A DNA stretch of 64,000 nt from Paraliobacillus ryukyuensis. GTDB lineage: Bacteria > Bacillota > Bacilli > Bacillales > Amphibacillaceae. Position 1 is the first letter of the stretch. Each line of letters starts with the position of its first letter. A program made the translations under genes and the position numbers. Of the stretch, positions 1 through 9,358 are shown in pieces. The DNA lies in assembly GCF_003315295.1 (NCBI RefSeq), contig NZ_QNRI01000002.1, forward strand, positions 372,001-436,000. Direction: 5' to 3'. The notes beneath the pieces were generated by a model. It saw only the letters and a program-made list of their open reading frames with translations, was not told the origin of the DNA and did not search any database.

Positions 1-772
1 TATGCCAGGTACGAATACAGAGAAATATAAATTAAATTTTTTATATGAAGCTAATAAATGGGATTACTTGATCTCCCCCAACCAATATTCTACTACGATT
101 TTTAAACGTGCTTTTCAATTTAAGAAAAAAATTATAGAATCCGGTTATCCAAGAAATGATTATTTATACCAACATAATAATGAAAAGTCAATTAGGATAT
201 TAAAAAAAACACTTAGGATACCATTAGATAAGAAAGTCATTCTTTATGCGCCTACATGGAGAGATAATAACTATTATGCAAAGGGTAAGTATAAATTTAA
301 TCTAGAATTAAATTTAAAACAATTATATCAGGAGTTTGGAGATCAATATGTGATATTATTACGCATGCATTATTTAGTAGCCGAAAGTATAGATACGAAT
401 GGCTTCGAGTCGTTTGTTTATGATTATTCGAAATATGATGATATACGTGATTTATACATCATTTCTGATATACTAATTACTGATTACTCATCTGTCTTTT
501 TTGATTTTGCAAATTTACAACGACCAATGCTCTTTTTTGTATATGATATAGAAAGCTATCGAGATAATTTAAGGGGATTTTACTTAGATTTTGAGAAAGC
601 GGCTCCAGGTCCGTTAGTTAAAACTACTGAAGAACTAATTGAGCAAATAAAAGATATAGAAAACGATCAGTTTAGTTATCAAGATAAGATGGAAAACTTT
701 TTAAACGAGTTTTGTTATTTGGAGGATGGAAAAGCATCAAAACGAGTTTTTGAACAAATTACTAAAAGTTAA
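1..772 (+). CDS. CDP-glycerol glycerophosphotransferase (TagF/TagB family), 5' partial
   Basis: C-terminal 256 residues of a teichoic acid polymerase or primase that transfers glycerol phosphate from CDP-glycerol to the growing chain at the inner membrane face. The frame is open at the window edge; the first ATG (position 2) lies inside the conserved core, in a PGTNT/KYK segment that normally follows the family's HGT motif, so the true start is upstream. Visible family marks are WDYLISPN, ILYAPTWRDN and the late ITDYSSVFFDFA motif containing the conserved DYSS. It ends in a bidirectional terminator shared with the converging gene at 798-3158. TagF versus TagB cannot be settled without the N-terminus; the C-terminal part fits TagF well. 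Confidence 0.9.
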   Translation, partial: MPGTNTEKYKLNFLYEANKWDYLISPNQYSTTIFKRAFQFKKKIIESGYPRNDYLYQHNNEKSIRILKKTLRIPLDKKVILYAPTWRDNNYYAKGKYKFNLELNLKQLYQEFGDQYVILLRMHYLVAESIDTNGFESFVYDYSKYDDIRDLYIISDILITDYSSVFFDFANLQRPMLFFVYDIESYRDNLRGFYLDFEKAAPGPLVKTTEELIEQIKDIENDQFSYQDKMENFLNEFCYLEDGKASKRVFEQITKS

Positions 773-773
773 G

Positions 774-809
774 AATCGGCTATAACAAATTTACTTGTTA
801 TAGCCGATT
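774..809. terminator. Bidirectional terminator between converging teichoic acid genes
   Basis: Perfect 15-bp inverted repeat: left arm 774-788, loop 789-794, right arm 795-809, flanked by short A and T runs. The stop codon of the minus-strand gene (798-800) lies within the right arm. Confidence 0.85.
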
Positions 810-3158
810 TATTTCATCAAATATCCGTTTGGCGTTATTTGTATCAACATGATCAAAGATTAAGTGTTTCTTATCTACATAGTTTTGCTTCTCTTTAAAA
901 TTATATTGAATATAGTATTTAACATTATCTACAATTTGTTCTGGAGTTACACAAATATCTCCTAAAAAAGTTTCCTCGATTGGACGAAGTATACCTTTAG
1001 AGAAAAACTTATTTCTATCGAAATGATAGAATATAACTGGCTTCGACATATAATTAAAGTCAAAAGAAACAGACGAATAATCTGTAATCATTAGGTCCGA
1101 TTCTATTAATAGATCTTGTACATTTCGTTGCCCAAGTTCTACAATAGAGATATTTTCATTATCTATGTCCTTAAAATGGTGAATCATTGCTTGCATCCGA
1201 TAATGAGGATAGAAATATAGTTTTATGTTGTTTCTTTGTATGATAGTATTTAATTCGTTGTTCGTTAATAGTTCGTAATACTTGTTAAAATAATTGGATT
1301 TTTTAAAATCATCATCATTACCTAGCCAATCTCGCCAAGTAGGTATCACAATAATAGATGTTTGTTTTTTAGAATGCTGCATTTTTAGATGATCAAATCG
1401 AGATAAACCAGTCACTGCAACTTCTTTCTTAGAATAGCCTAATGTCTGTTGAACCATATCTTTTTCGTATTTAGAGCTTACTAGGAATAGATTGAAAGGA
1501 TACTCATAGTATTTTTTATGATACTCTACATTTTTTCTACCTAAAACCCCGTGTTGCAAAAATACTTTGTTTCTTTTTTTATAAGAATAGAAATTAATAC
1601 CTTTGTCCGGTAGTATATAATCGATATCATGAGAGCCTATAAAAACATTTGCTTTTGCCGCAAGTCTATAATGCTGATAACTACCTTTAATAATTACGTT
1701 ATCCATATACATTAAATTTTTAAAGTCTCTGGAATTTTTATCAATCACATAATAAATAGGGCTATTTGGATAGTGCTCTCTACAATAGTTAAAGAAATGA
1801 AAACCTGTGTCTTGAGCAGTGTTTCCTCTTTCTCCAATTAGCCAAATATTTTTTTGGGAAAAATAATAATCTAAATACTGCCCATACATCATGTAAAGGT
1901 AAGCTAACCAAGAGTGAGAAGCTTTTAAAATTTTAAGATACCCTCTAGGTGTAAACGTTAAATAGTAAGAAGTTACCCCTGACATTTTTTTATAATTAAC
2001 TTTATCAATTATTCCATCTTTAGAATAATTAAATTCCTCACAACCAATTCTCTTTCTTATAAGATGATCATTATAAGAGAATTGCACATATATATCTAAA
2101 ACGCATTCCCTGTTATTAGTTAGATTATATAGCTCTTTAAGAGGAACAGTAATCTCAAAACTCTCTTCAGATCCTAAATCATATTCAAGTTCATTCAGAG
2201 TATCTCGTTCTTTTATTATTAGAAAACGTTGTAGAAAATGTTTGTTTTGCAACGGAATATTATCAAGGTTACATACCCCATGCAGTGTTAAACCTTTATG
2301 ATTTAATGAATAAAAAGAAATGTTTTTACTGACAGACACACCTTCCAAATTAATAGCTAAATTGTCTTTAATGGTAGAGTATAGAAACATTATCTTTAAA
2401 CCATTTGATGTATGTTCGTAACTACTGAGCTGCTTCAATGATTTATCAGAAGTAGACAATCGGACTATGTATTTTTGATTATTAATTTCAAATAATAGAT
2501 AGACACTGAATTTTTTACTTCCTGTTTTCTTATAAAATTCCACTAAATTTTTATAATCAAATGAGAAAGATAGAGAATACTCATTTCTATCGGGATTAGT
2601 TTCAATCAAGTTAACTGGACAATCAATTGCTTTATTATCTTTATTTCTTATTAGTAATAGATGATTCATAAAACCATCCATATTAATTTCAGAAGGGAAT
2701 TCTACTATGCTGTTAAATAAGATTGTTGATTCAGATGTGAAATCCAATGAATAATCGTTAATATGGATTTTGGGACTTACTACTTTTAAAGAAGCATTTC
2801 CATAAATTGTTTTGTACATTTCTATTTTTCTTGTTATCTCATTTCGAGTGGAAAAAAGTGTATATTCGCTATTGTCAAGTGCGTCAGTCTGTAAATGAAT
2901 TCTTTCATTGTGATTTGGTTCTTTCATATACAAATCCCACGTTCCATTGTTTAAATCTATTAGGTTAAAGTCAATGGATAGTTCCCAATTATTATTATCT
3001 TTCCAATTTAATTTTAAAGAGAAATATTTTTCTGTTTTTCTGTGTTTTAATACAGCAACGTCAACAACTTTATGGTAGCTCCCAAAACACTTTAGTTCAT
3101 TGTTGTGTATTATTATGCTTCTTATTAAAGGTTTATCCAAGGTATTATCTAATTTCAT
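798..3158 (-). CDS. CDP-glycerol glycerophosphotransferase, long TagF-like form
   Basis: 786-residue teichoic-acid-type glycerophosphotransferase. The last ~370 residues form the catalytic domain: GERGNTAQDTG, VFLQHGVLG (the HG catalytic motif), IPTWRDW and LMITDYSSVSFDFN are in the family order. The first ~400 residues are a beta-rich, lysine-rich region without a motif I recognise; similar extensions occur in other long TagF/TarL-like proteins. ATG start with upstream AAGGGTGG. It is the last gene of a minus-strand set reading TagE-like, ligase-like, this gene. It probably extends or modifies a glycerol-phosphate polymer. Which polymer, and whether it acts as primase or polymerase, is not visible. 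Confidence 0.85.
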   Translation of the reverse strand: MKLDNTLDKPLIRSIIIHNNELKCFGSYHKVVDVAVLKHRKTEKYFSLKLNWKDNNNWELSIDFNLIDLNNGTWDLYMKEPNHNERIHLQTDALDNSEYTLFSTRNEITRKIEMYKTIYGNASLKVVSPKIHINDYSLDFTSESTILFNSIVEFPSEINMDGFMNHLLLIRNKDNKAIDCPVNLIETNPDRNEYSLSFSFDYKNLVEFYKKTGSKKFSVYLLFEINNQKYIVRLSTSDKSLKQLSSYEHTSNGLKIMFLYSTIKDNLAINLEGVSVSKNISFYSLNHKGLTLHGVCNLDNIPLQNKHFLQRFLIIKERDTLNELEYDLGSEESFEITVPLKELYNLTNNRECVLDIYVQFSYNDHLIRKRIGCEEFNYSKDGIIDKVNYKKMSGVTSYYLTFTPRGYLKILKASHSWLAYLYMMYGQYLDYYFSQKNIWLIGERGNTAQDTGFHFFNYCREHYPNSPIYYVIDKNSRDFKNLMYMDNVIIKGSYQHYRLAAKANVFIGSHDIDYILPDKGINFYSYKKRNKVFLQHGVLGRKNVEYHKKYYEYPFNLFLVSSKYEKDMVQQTLGYSKKEVAVTGLSRFDHLKMQHSKKQTSIIVIPTWRDWLGNDDDFKKSNYFNKYYELLTNNELNTIIQRNNIKLYFYPHYRMQAMIHHFKDIDNENISIVELGQRNVQDLLIESDLMITDYSSVSFDFNYMSKPVIFYHFDRNKFFSKGILRPIEETFLGDICVTPEQIVDNVKYYIQYNFKEKQNYVDKKHLIFDHVDTNNAKRIFDEINRL

Positions 3159-3222
3159 TATAAACCACCCTTTTAATCATTTCATTTATATATGTCCCAT
3201 ACTTGATTATTAAAGACTATCT

Positions 3223-4425
3223 TCATTTTAATCGCGTCAAGTTACTATTTGTATACTCTTTGTCTGTGATTGAAATACCAAGAGTCATCAGTAACCACTG
3301 TAGTATCCCGATAGCATAATTATTTTGAAATAAAGTAAGTTCAAAGTTAGCATAAATTAATGTGGCGATAAAAAAACATGCAGAGAGCTTGGCCTCAAAA
3401 CTATGTAAATTTTTTAGTAATAATTTCCATAAAATAAACAATATAAAAAAGAAAGCAATTAATCCAATTATCCCGGATTCCAATAATGTTTGCATATATT
3501 GGTTATGGGCTGTTTTCATAGTGAAGTCTCGAGCATCAACACCGATACCATGACCAAAAAAGGGTTTGTCCATTATTGGAGACCAAAGATCAAACCAAAT
3601 TTCACTTCGCCCACTAAAGAAGTTTTTGTTGAAAAGTTTTATTGAAATAGTGTTTAGATAATCGCCTACACGTGTATTCACAAGTAGAGTATAACAAATA
3701 GTGAATACAACATTAAAACCAATTGCTAAATAAAATAAGAGTGAAAACATTTTTTTTGATATTGATAATAATATAAAACTAAACAATACAATAGCTAGGG
3801 CTAGATATACATTTCTAGAACTAGTAGAGTATATTAAAAATATATTTAAGATTGATATTCCACCAAAATAAAAGCGCTCACCTAAACTGGCATAAAAGAA
3901 CGATAGTAACTGAAAAAAGAACATACAAAAAAGAATAATTGCCAGACCATTTGGATTAATGAAAATTGCACTAAATCCATCTGTAACAGGATTGAAAATC
4001 AACCAATAGGCAGCTATATATAGAATGAAAATAGAAAACACATAACCGAATAACTTATAATACTTTGTTTTCCATGTACTATGCGCCATTAAAACAATAA
4101 AACTAAGCATAGCAAACAGTCCAAACAAATTATCTATGCTAAAATAGGTATTATGTATATAGGAGCTTAGTAGTTGAATAATAAAAAAGGTTGCAATTCC
4201 ACTATAAAGCTTTGTTAAATTTTTTGTATATCTTCTTTGTAATATATAGTAAAAAACAAAAAAAATTGCAAAAAACACTAATGATAAGCGAACAGTATGC
4301 TCGCCTATATGGTTTATCCATTTCGGTTCTGTTATTTCAAACACGTTCAAAAGAAGAAGAGAACAGAGTACTAAATAGAATAAAGGAAAAAAATTTAATT
4401 TTATGCTATGTTTTAGTTCATTCAA
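3223..4425 (-). CDS. O-antigen ligase/polymerase-like membrane protein (Wzy/WaaL/TuaE type)
   Basis: About 400 residues with 10-12 hydrophobic helices and the long extracytoplasmic loop typical of the O-antigen ligase superfamily; the loop carries SGRSEIW, HGIGVD and AHNQYMQ, the usual RSE and HN marks. Such proteins join or polymerise undecaprenyl-linked glycans outside the membrane. Start choice: an upstream TTG at 4446 has no ribosome binding site, whereas TTG at 4423-4425 follows AAAGGGG with 9 bases between. Its place between TagE-like and TagF-like genes is unusual, since classical poly(glycerol phosphate) operons lack such a protein; a role in a glycosylated or teichuronic-like polymer is inferred. 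Confidence 0.8.
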   Translation of the reverse strand: MNELKHSIKLNFFPLFYLVLCSLLLLNVFEITEPKWINHIGEHTVRLSLVFFAIFFVFYYILQRRYTKNLTKLYSGIATFFIIQLLSSYIHNTYFSIDNLFGLFAMLSFIVLMAHSTWKTKYYKLFGYVFSIFILYIAAYWLIFNPVTDGFSAIFINPNGLAIILFCMFFFQLLSFFYASLGERFYFGGISILNIFLIYSTSSRNVYLALAIVLFSFILLSISKKMFSLLFYLAIGFNVVFTICYTLLVNTRVGDYLNTISIKLFNKNFFSGRSEIWFDLWSPIMDKPFFGHGIGVDARDFTMKTAHNQYMQTLLESGIIGLIAFFFILFILWKLLLKNLHSFEAKLSACFFIATLIYANFELTLFQNNYAIGILQWLLMTLGISITDKEYTNSNLTRLK

Positions 4426-4524
4426 TTTATTTGACCCCTTTGTCAACGCAATTAGATGTATCCAATCCCCAAAATATGAAGATTGGATGAAAATAAAGAG
4501 TTTTGTTGTAAGTGATAACCAATT

Positions 4525-6021
4525 TTATACTGTTTTAATTATATTAACCCAGTGCTTTGAGTAGTCGCTAGAGCTAAAGCGTTCTAAAACATCTTTTGAA
4601 TTTTTAGCTAACTGCTGCCTTAATGATTGATTTGTCATTAATTCAATAATTTTATCTGCCATTATTTCTTTATTTCTTTGTGATATGACAAAACCATCTA
4701 CGCCATCTCTAATAATATCCTTCGGTCCGTATTTGACATCGAAACTAACGACAGGTGTTCCAGCAGCTAGACTTTCAGTTATTACCATTCCAAATCCTTC
4801 ATATGCAGAGGTCAAGATAGAACAACAAGCCTTTTGGTATACCTCAGTAGGATTAGTAGTGAACCCTTTCAATTTAACATTATCCTCTAGACCTAACTCT
4901 CCTATAAGTTTTTGCAGAGAATTTTTTTGTTCTCCAAATCCATAGATGTGATATTCTGCATTAGGAAGTTCTTTCACAACATAACTAAAAGCTTTGATTG
5001 CTTCATTTAATCTTTTTTGTCCAGTGTATCTAGCGACAGAAACGGCTAATAAAGGATCATAATTGGTATTATAATTTGACACAGGTGCAGCTGCATGTGG
5101 TATTACAATATAATTACTTTTTTCACCAATTTCTTTTTTTATGTCTTCTCTTTGTTCATCAGTTAGAAACACTACTTGGTTAAATAGATTAATATTGTTT
5201 AAAAAGTAATCCCATGTTTCTTTGAAACCATTACTGCCATCATAAGGTTTCTTGTAATGATTATTATGTAAAACAGCTATTTTTTTACCTTCAATGCTGG
5301 TTACTAATTCATCCGTTTTTCTTGAATCGGAGATCAAAACAGGGTTAGTTATATCTTCCATCTTTTTATTTATCCAATCAGCTTTAAAATTAAAAAAACT
5401 TTTAAATTCTTTGTTCTGTTTATTATTAAGTAATAATGTTCGGTATGGGTTTCCTTCAGAATCTATCCAGACACTTAAATAACATTTTCCTTTAGCATCC
5501 AAGTATCGTTCAAGGCTGGGTTTATTTGTTCTGGTGTCCATGTGTCTTGCTACTACAAGGTTTCCATATAAGTCAAATTCTTCTCGTCTGTATCTATTTC
5601 GTCCTTCGGTCATATAGTCTATAAATACAAGTTTGTTTTTGTTATTAAAACGTTTATATTTAATGTATAATCCATTTTTATAATAACGATAGGAGGGAGG
5701 AACATCTCTCTTATCTTTAAAGATATCAAACCCTTTTTCTTGAACTTGGTAGACCGGTTTTCTTTTTTTTATTCTTCTGTCTGGTAATAATTTATTTGTC
5801 ATGACATCGTCAAATAAATTAAAAACCTTAATTTTTTTATTTAATTGTCCACTGTCATATAGTTTATTAACAATCTCGTGAAAATTGGATTGAAACCTTA
5901 ATGTTAGAAAAATCACTTCATCAAACTCATTGGTTAGCATATTTGCTCTGGTAATAACAGCTTTAGTCAGACCACCTCTAACTAAATTTAAAGAATCAAA
6001 TACAAAAACAGGTGTTTTCAT
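4525..6021 (-). CDS. TagE-like glycosyltransferase (GT4), teichoic acid glycosylation
   Basis: About 498 residues. The N-terminal ~210 residues contain a first Rossmann half (FDSLNLVRGGLTKA) and a beta-rich insert typical of TagE/poly(glycerol phosphate) alpha-glucosyltransferases. The C-terminal half is a GT-B nucleotide-sugar domain with VARYTGQKRL and the GT4 E-x7-E signature in EGFGMVITES. It would add glucose or a similar sugar to glycerol-phosphate units in the cytosol. Two starts compete: TTG at 6028-6030 sits only 3 bases after AAAGGAG, ATG at 6019-6021 sits 12 bases after; ATG is chosen. It is divergent from tagG and heads the minus-strand set. Confidence 0.85.
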   Translation of the reverse strand: MKTPVFVFDSLNLVRGGLTKAVITRANMLTNEFDEVIFLTLRFQSNFHEIVNKLYDSGQLNKKIKVFNLFDDVMTNKLLPDRRIKKRKPVYQVQEKGFDIFKDKRDVPPSYRYYKNGLYIKYKRFNNKNKLVFIDYMTEGRNRYRREEFDLYGNLVVARHMDTRTNKPSLERYLDAKGKCYLSVWIDSEGNPYRTLLLNNKQNKEFKSFFNFKADWINKKMEDITNPVLISDSRKTDELVTSIEGKKIAVLHNNHYKKPYDGSNGFKETWDYFLNNINLFNQVVFLTDEQREDIKKEIGEKSNYIVIPHAAAPVSNYNTNYDPLLAVSVARYTGQKRLNEAIKAFSYVVKELPNAEYHIYGFGEQKNSLQKLIGELGLEDNVKLKGFTTNPTEVYQKACCSILTSAYEGFGMVITESLAAGTPVVSFDVKYGPKDIIRDGVDGFVISQRNKEIMADKIIELMTNQSLRQQLAKNSKDVLERFSSSDYSKHWVNIIKTV

Positions 6022-6077
6022 AATAATCAATTACTCCTTTTTAATATATATATATATATTGAATACTATCAAATAGT

Positions 6078-6106
6078 AGCATATTTTTCATTTGTTAAGG
6101 TTACAA
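6078..6106 (-). promoter_or_regulatory. Candidate SigA promoter for the minus-strand tagE-ligase-tagF set
   Basis: On the minus strand a TTGTAA (6101-6106) and TATGCT (6078-6083) are separated by 17 bases and lie about 60 bases before the TagE-like start. This is a moderate match only. Confidence 0.4.
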
Positions 6107-6145
6107 ATAAGTAACATTATATCTATAACTAAACAATAAGTATTG

Positions 6146-6174
6146 TTGTCATTTTAAAAAATACCTAGTATAAT
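6146..6174 (+). promoter_or_regulatory. SigA promoter of tagGH
   Basis: TTGTCA (6146-6151), 17-base spacer and a perfect TATAAT (6169-6174), 45 bases before the tagG ATG, which is preceded by AGGAAGGAT. Confidence 0.75.
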
Positions 6175-6218
6175 TTTAAAAGTATTTATAGAAAGTGTAA
6201 ACTAGGAAGGATATTTGT

Positions 6219-7040
6219 ATGAAATCAGCTTGGAAAGTGTTAAAGGAACAGTTTAAATATTTTTACTTAGTAAGAAGACTCTCCATGTATGAATTAAAGA
6301 ACAATAACAGCAATAATTATTTGGGTATGGCGTGGGAAGTAATCAATCCATTATTCCAAATCGGTATTTATTGGTTTGTATTTGGTTTTGGAATAAGAGA
6401 AAGGTCGAATATGCCAATAGCAAATGGACTAGATGTTCCATTTATTAATTGGATGCTATGTGGAATGATCATTTGGTTGTTTTTCTATCAGTCAATTATA
6501 CAGGGCTCAAAATCAATCTATACGAGAATAAAAATGTTATCAAAAATGAATTTTCCAATGAGTATTATACCAAACTTCATTGTATTTTCTAGGTATTATG
6601 TTCATTTAATTATGCTATTGATTACCATAATAATTATGCAATTTACCGGGTTTCTAATTAATGTTTATTATATTCAATTTATTTATTTTACAATAGCCTT
6701 ATTAGCATTTACCTTTTCACTATCATTATTAATGTCTACATTATCTACGATTGTTCGAGATATTCAGATGTTTTTACAAGCAACGTTGCGAATGGTGTTG
6801 TATCTTTCGCCGATATTGTGGAATTTAAATGCTTTACCAGATAATATTCAATTTATAATGAAAGCTAATCCATTATATTATTTGATAGAAGGGTATAGGT
6901 CCAGCTTTTTTGGACTGGATTGGTACATGATTATCAACTGGAAATACACACTGTACTTTTGGGGTATAACATTATTGATATTTATATTAGCTTCGGTTCT
7001 TCATATTAAATTCCGGAGACACTTTATAGATTTCACTTAA
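6219..7040 (+). CDS. tagG: Teichoic acid ABC exporter permease TagG/TarG
   Basis: 273-residue ABC-2 type integral membrane subunit with six predicted helices and a cytosolic N-terminal amphipathic stretch that contains MYELKNNN, usual for this family. With TagH it flips the finished lipid-linked teichoic acid across the membrane. The length matches TagG/TarG proteins. AGGAAGGAT precedes the ATG; the ATPase gene follows after 14 bases, so the two form an operon. Its own SigA promoter lies just upstream, divergent from the tagE-like gene. Confidence 0.93.
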   Translation: MKSAWKVLKEQFKYFYLVRRLSMYELKNNNSNNYLGMAWEVINPLFQIGIYWFVFGFGIRERSNMPIANGLDVPFINWMLCGMIIWLFFYQSIIQGSKSIYTRIKMLSKMNFPMSIIPNFIVFSRYYVHLIMLLITIIIMQFTGFLINVYYIQFIYFTIALLAFTFSLSLLMSTLSTIVRDIQMFLQATLRMVLYLSPILWNLNALPDNIQFIMKANPLYYLIEGYRSSFFGLDWYMIINWKYTLYFWGITLLIFILASVLHIKFRRHFIDFT

Positions 7041-7054
7041 AAAGAAGGGGTAAT

Positions 7055-7849
7055 ATGAATAAATCCATTATCGCAAGAAATATTTCGAAAAAATATAAAC
7101 TATACAAAAAGTCATCAGAACGAATTTTAGATTTAATTACACCTAAAAGCTATGGTGAGGAATTTTGGGCACTGCGCGATGTGAGTTTTCAAGCAGAAAA
7201 AGGAGATGTTATTGGCTTTATTGGAATTAACGGTTCTGGTAAATCTACTTTATCAAATATTGTAGCTGGAATTGTTCCAGAGACTAATGGTACAGTAGAG
7301 CTTAATGGACAAGCGGCTCTAATAGCTGTCTCTTCTGGTTTGAAAAATGATTTAACTGGTAGGCAAAACATTGAATTGAAATGTTTAATGTTAGGTTTTT
7401 CAAAAAAACAAATTGAAGAAATGGAAGATGATATTATTGAATTTGCTGAATTAGAGCAATTTATTGATCAACCTGTTAAATCATATTCAAGTGGAATGAA
7501 ATCCCGGTTGGGGTTTGCTATTTCTGTAAGTGTAGATCCTGACATTTTAATTATTGATGAGGCACTATCTGTTGGCGATAAAGCCTTTGCAGAAAAGAGC
7601 TTAGCAAAAATGAAAGAATTTAAAGAGCAAGGAAAAACGATGATTTTTGTTAGTCACTCAATTGGACAGATGAAACAATTTTGTGAAAAAATTTTGTGGC
7701 TAGAATATGGGATGGTTAAAGAATTTGGTAATGTGGAAGAAGTCTTACCTAAATATGAAGCTTTTATTGATAATTTTAAAAAAATGTCTAAGGTTGAAAA
7801 AGAAGCTTATCGGAAAGAAGCATTGGAAAACCATGACGTATTTATTTGA
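7055..7849 (+). CDS. tagH: Teichoic acid ABC exporter ATPase TagH/TarH
   Basis: 264-residue ATPase. Walker A is GINGSGKST, the signature motif is SYSSGMKSR, Walker B is ILIIDEALS followed by VGD, and the switch histidine is in FVSHS. This SSGM signature is typical of polysaccharide/teichoic acid exporters. It is the short form, as in Staphylococcus TarH, and lacks the long C-terminal extension of Bacillus subtilis TagH (about 527 residues). It powers TagG. Its native terminator appears to be split by an insertion (arms at 7896-7905 and 8410-8419). Confidence 0.93.
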   Translation: MNKSIIARNISKKYKLYKKSSERILDLITPKSYGEEFWALRDVSFQAEKGDVIGFIGINGSGKSTLSNIVAGIVPETNGTVELNGQAALIAVSSGLKNDLTGRQNIELKCLMLGFSKKQIEEMEDDIIEFAELEQFIDQPVKSYSSGMKSRLGFAISVSVDPDILIIDEALSVGDKAFAEKSLAKMKEFKEQGKTMIFVSHSIGQMKQFCEKILWLEYGMVKEFGNVEEVLPKYEAFIDNFKKMSKVEKEAYRKEALENHDVFI

Positions 7850-7948
7850 TGTTCTTTTTGTTAGATTTCAAATTTTACAAATAAGTTATTAAATGAAAAC
7901 CTCGAAATAGTAATCTATAACCTTTGTAAAGGACTTTTTAAAAAAAGA

Positions 7949-8262
7949 CTATGCTACACTGGAAAGGTGATTCCTGTATTGTACAGGGGTCATCTTTTTT
8001 AGATTCCATTGATATCTGTAATTGTTGTAATAAGTCATATAACTCTTAATTTCACGCTTTAACTCATCTAGTGTTTCACAAGGTTTAATATATGCTTCAT
8101 CTTTGAAATGCCCAAAAAATGATTCTTGTGGGGCGTTATCCCAACAGTTTCCTCGTCTTGACATGGATTGTCCTAAACCATATTTCTTAACCATTTTTTA
8201 AAAGACTGGATTTGTATAGTGGAATCCTTGATCAGAATTTATGAAGGTTCCTTCTAACGGTT
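7949..8262 (-). pseudogene. IS3-family transposase (orfB) C-terminal remnant
   Basis: Minus-strand reading gives NSDQGFHYTNPVF, a stop (TAA at about 8196-8198), then SMSRRGNCWDNAPQESFFGH and a terminal block ending in TPVQYRNHLSSVA. These are the second Asp and the Glu parts of the IS3/IS150 DDE domain. The stop replaces what is normally a Gln codon (CAA to TAA). Further upstream the frame is closed again and no orfA or first catalytic Asp is present. It is a dead fragment of one IS3-type element, clearly different in sequence from the relic at 9273-10531. Confidence 0.85.
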
Positions 8263-8356
8263 TTTAGACATTTCTTTTCTTACTTTCCCATTAAATAATC
8301 TGTTTCTCATATATCTTCCACATTGACTAATTTTTTTTAATTATACATAAAAGTAC

Positions 8357-8393
8357 CCTATAGATAGATTTTTATTAATGTCTACTCTATAGG
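8357..8393. repeat. Short inverted repeat near the IS remnant
   Basis: CCTATAGA (8357-8364) and TCTATAGG (8386-8393), 21 bases apart, in AT-rich DNA between the transposase fragment and the tagA promoter. Possibly part of the old element; no function can be assigned. Confidence 0.4.
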
Positions 8394-8431
8394 TTGCATT
8401 TTATAGCACTCGAGGTTTTTATTTGAAACTA

Positions 8432-8460
8432 TTGCGATCGGCTGCATTACATGTCATAAT
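8432..8460 (+). promoter_or_regulatory. Candidate SigA promoter of tagA
   Basis: TTGCGA (8432-8437), 17-base spacer, CATAAT (8455-8460), starting 13 bases after the right arm of the split terminator and about 65 bases before the tagA start. Confidence 0.5.
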
Positions 8461-8524
8461 AAATTTAAATCTTTTATGTAAACTGAACGTAAATTTTCTA
8501 GATTATTAGAAAGGTTGAAAAGTC

Positions 8525-9253
8525 ATGTTATATAATCATGCAGAAATCATGGGTATTTCTTTTTTAAACATAGACAGAGAAGTATTATATAATGGAATTA
8601 TTTATCCAAAACTAAGACAACAACAAAAACAATTCTTTGTTACTGCAAACCCTGAGATCGTGATGTTGGCTAATGAACAACCTAATTATAAAGCGATTGT
8701 AAATCAAGCTGATTATATTCTTCCTGATGGATCTGGTATAGTACTAGCTTCAAAGATTATGAGACAACCAATTGAAGAGCGTATACCAGGTTTTGAGGTA
8801 ATGACACATTTAATCGGTTATGCAGAAGAGGAAGAATTAGGATGTTACTTTTTAGGTGCTGATGAACTCGTTCTAGAAGAGTTTATTAAGCGTATTAAGC
8901 AATTACATCCGAATCTAGTGATTAGTGGTTATCATCATGGTTTCTTTGATTTAGATGATCAACAAGTCGTTGATGATGTTAAACAATCGAAAGCTGATAT
9001 GGTATTCGTTGCTTTAGGATCTCCAAGGCAAGAACAATGGATCGTGAAACATTATGAATCTTTTAATAAAGGGCTGTTTATGGGTGTTGGCGGAAGTTTT
9101 GATGTTATTGCTGGTAAAGTGAAACGGGCACCCAAAGGTTGGATTAAACTAAATTTAGAGTGGTTATATCGTTTATTACAACAGCCATTTCGCTGGAAAC
9201 GTATATTAAAAGTCTTTCATTTTATGTTTCGAGTTGCCATTAAACGTTATTAA
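8525..9253 (+). CDS. tagA: WecG/TagA/CpsF glycosyltransferase (N-acetylmannosaminyltransferase)
   Basis: 242 residues, the family's normal length. It transfers ManNAc from UDP-ManNAc to GlcNAc-PP-undecaprenol, making the linkage-unit disaccharide of wall teichoic acid. Diagnostic blocks are TANPEIVMLA, ADYILPDGSG (substrate-binding Asp region), FVALGSPRQEQWI, VGGSFDVIAGKVKRAP and the C-terminal WLYRLLQQPFRW membrane-docking segment. ATG preceded by GAAAGG. The stop codon overlaps the left arm of a terminator that is now interrupted by an IS3-family element. Wall teichoic acid context makes TagA more likely than WecG. Confidence 0.92.
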   Translation: MLYNHAEIMGISFLNIDREVLYNGIIYPKLRQQQKQFFVTANPEIVMLANEQPNYKAIVNQADYILPDGSGIVLASKIMRQPIEERIPGFEVMTHLIGYAEEEELGCYFLGADELVLEEFIKRIKQLHPNLVISGYHHGFFDLDDQQVVDDVKQSKADMVFVALGSPRQEQWIVKHYESFNKGLFMGVGGSFDVIAGKVKRAPKGWIKLNLEWLYRLLQQPFRWKRILKVFHFMFRVAIKRY

Positions 9254-9358
9254 AAAGCTGATGAACAAATTATGGAAAGACCTAACTAAATAAGACAGAG
9301 GAAAAAGCACCCCCTGAGTCGTATATAGATTTAACGACTTTTAGGAGGTGCTTTTCTC

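Larger units (their letters stand above)
7896..8419 (+). terminator. Probable tagH terminator split by an insertion
   Basis: AAAACCTCGA (7896-7905) and its exact reverse complement TCGAGGTTTT (8410-8419, followed by another T) look like the two arms of a Rho-independent terminator. They are now 504 bases apart and an IS3-type remnant lies between them. The split is inferred from the arms. Confidence 0.5.
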
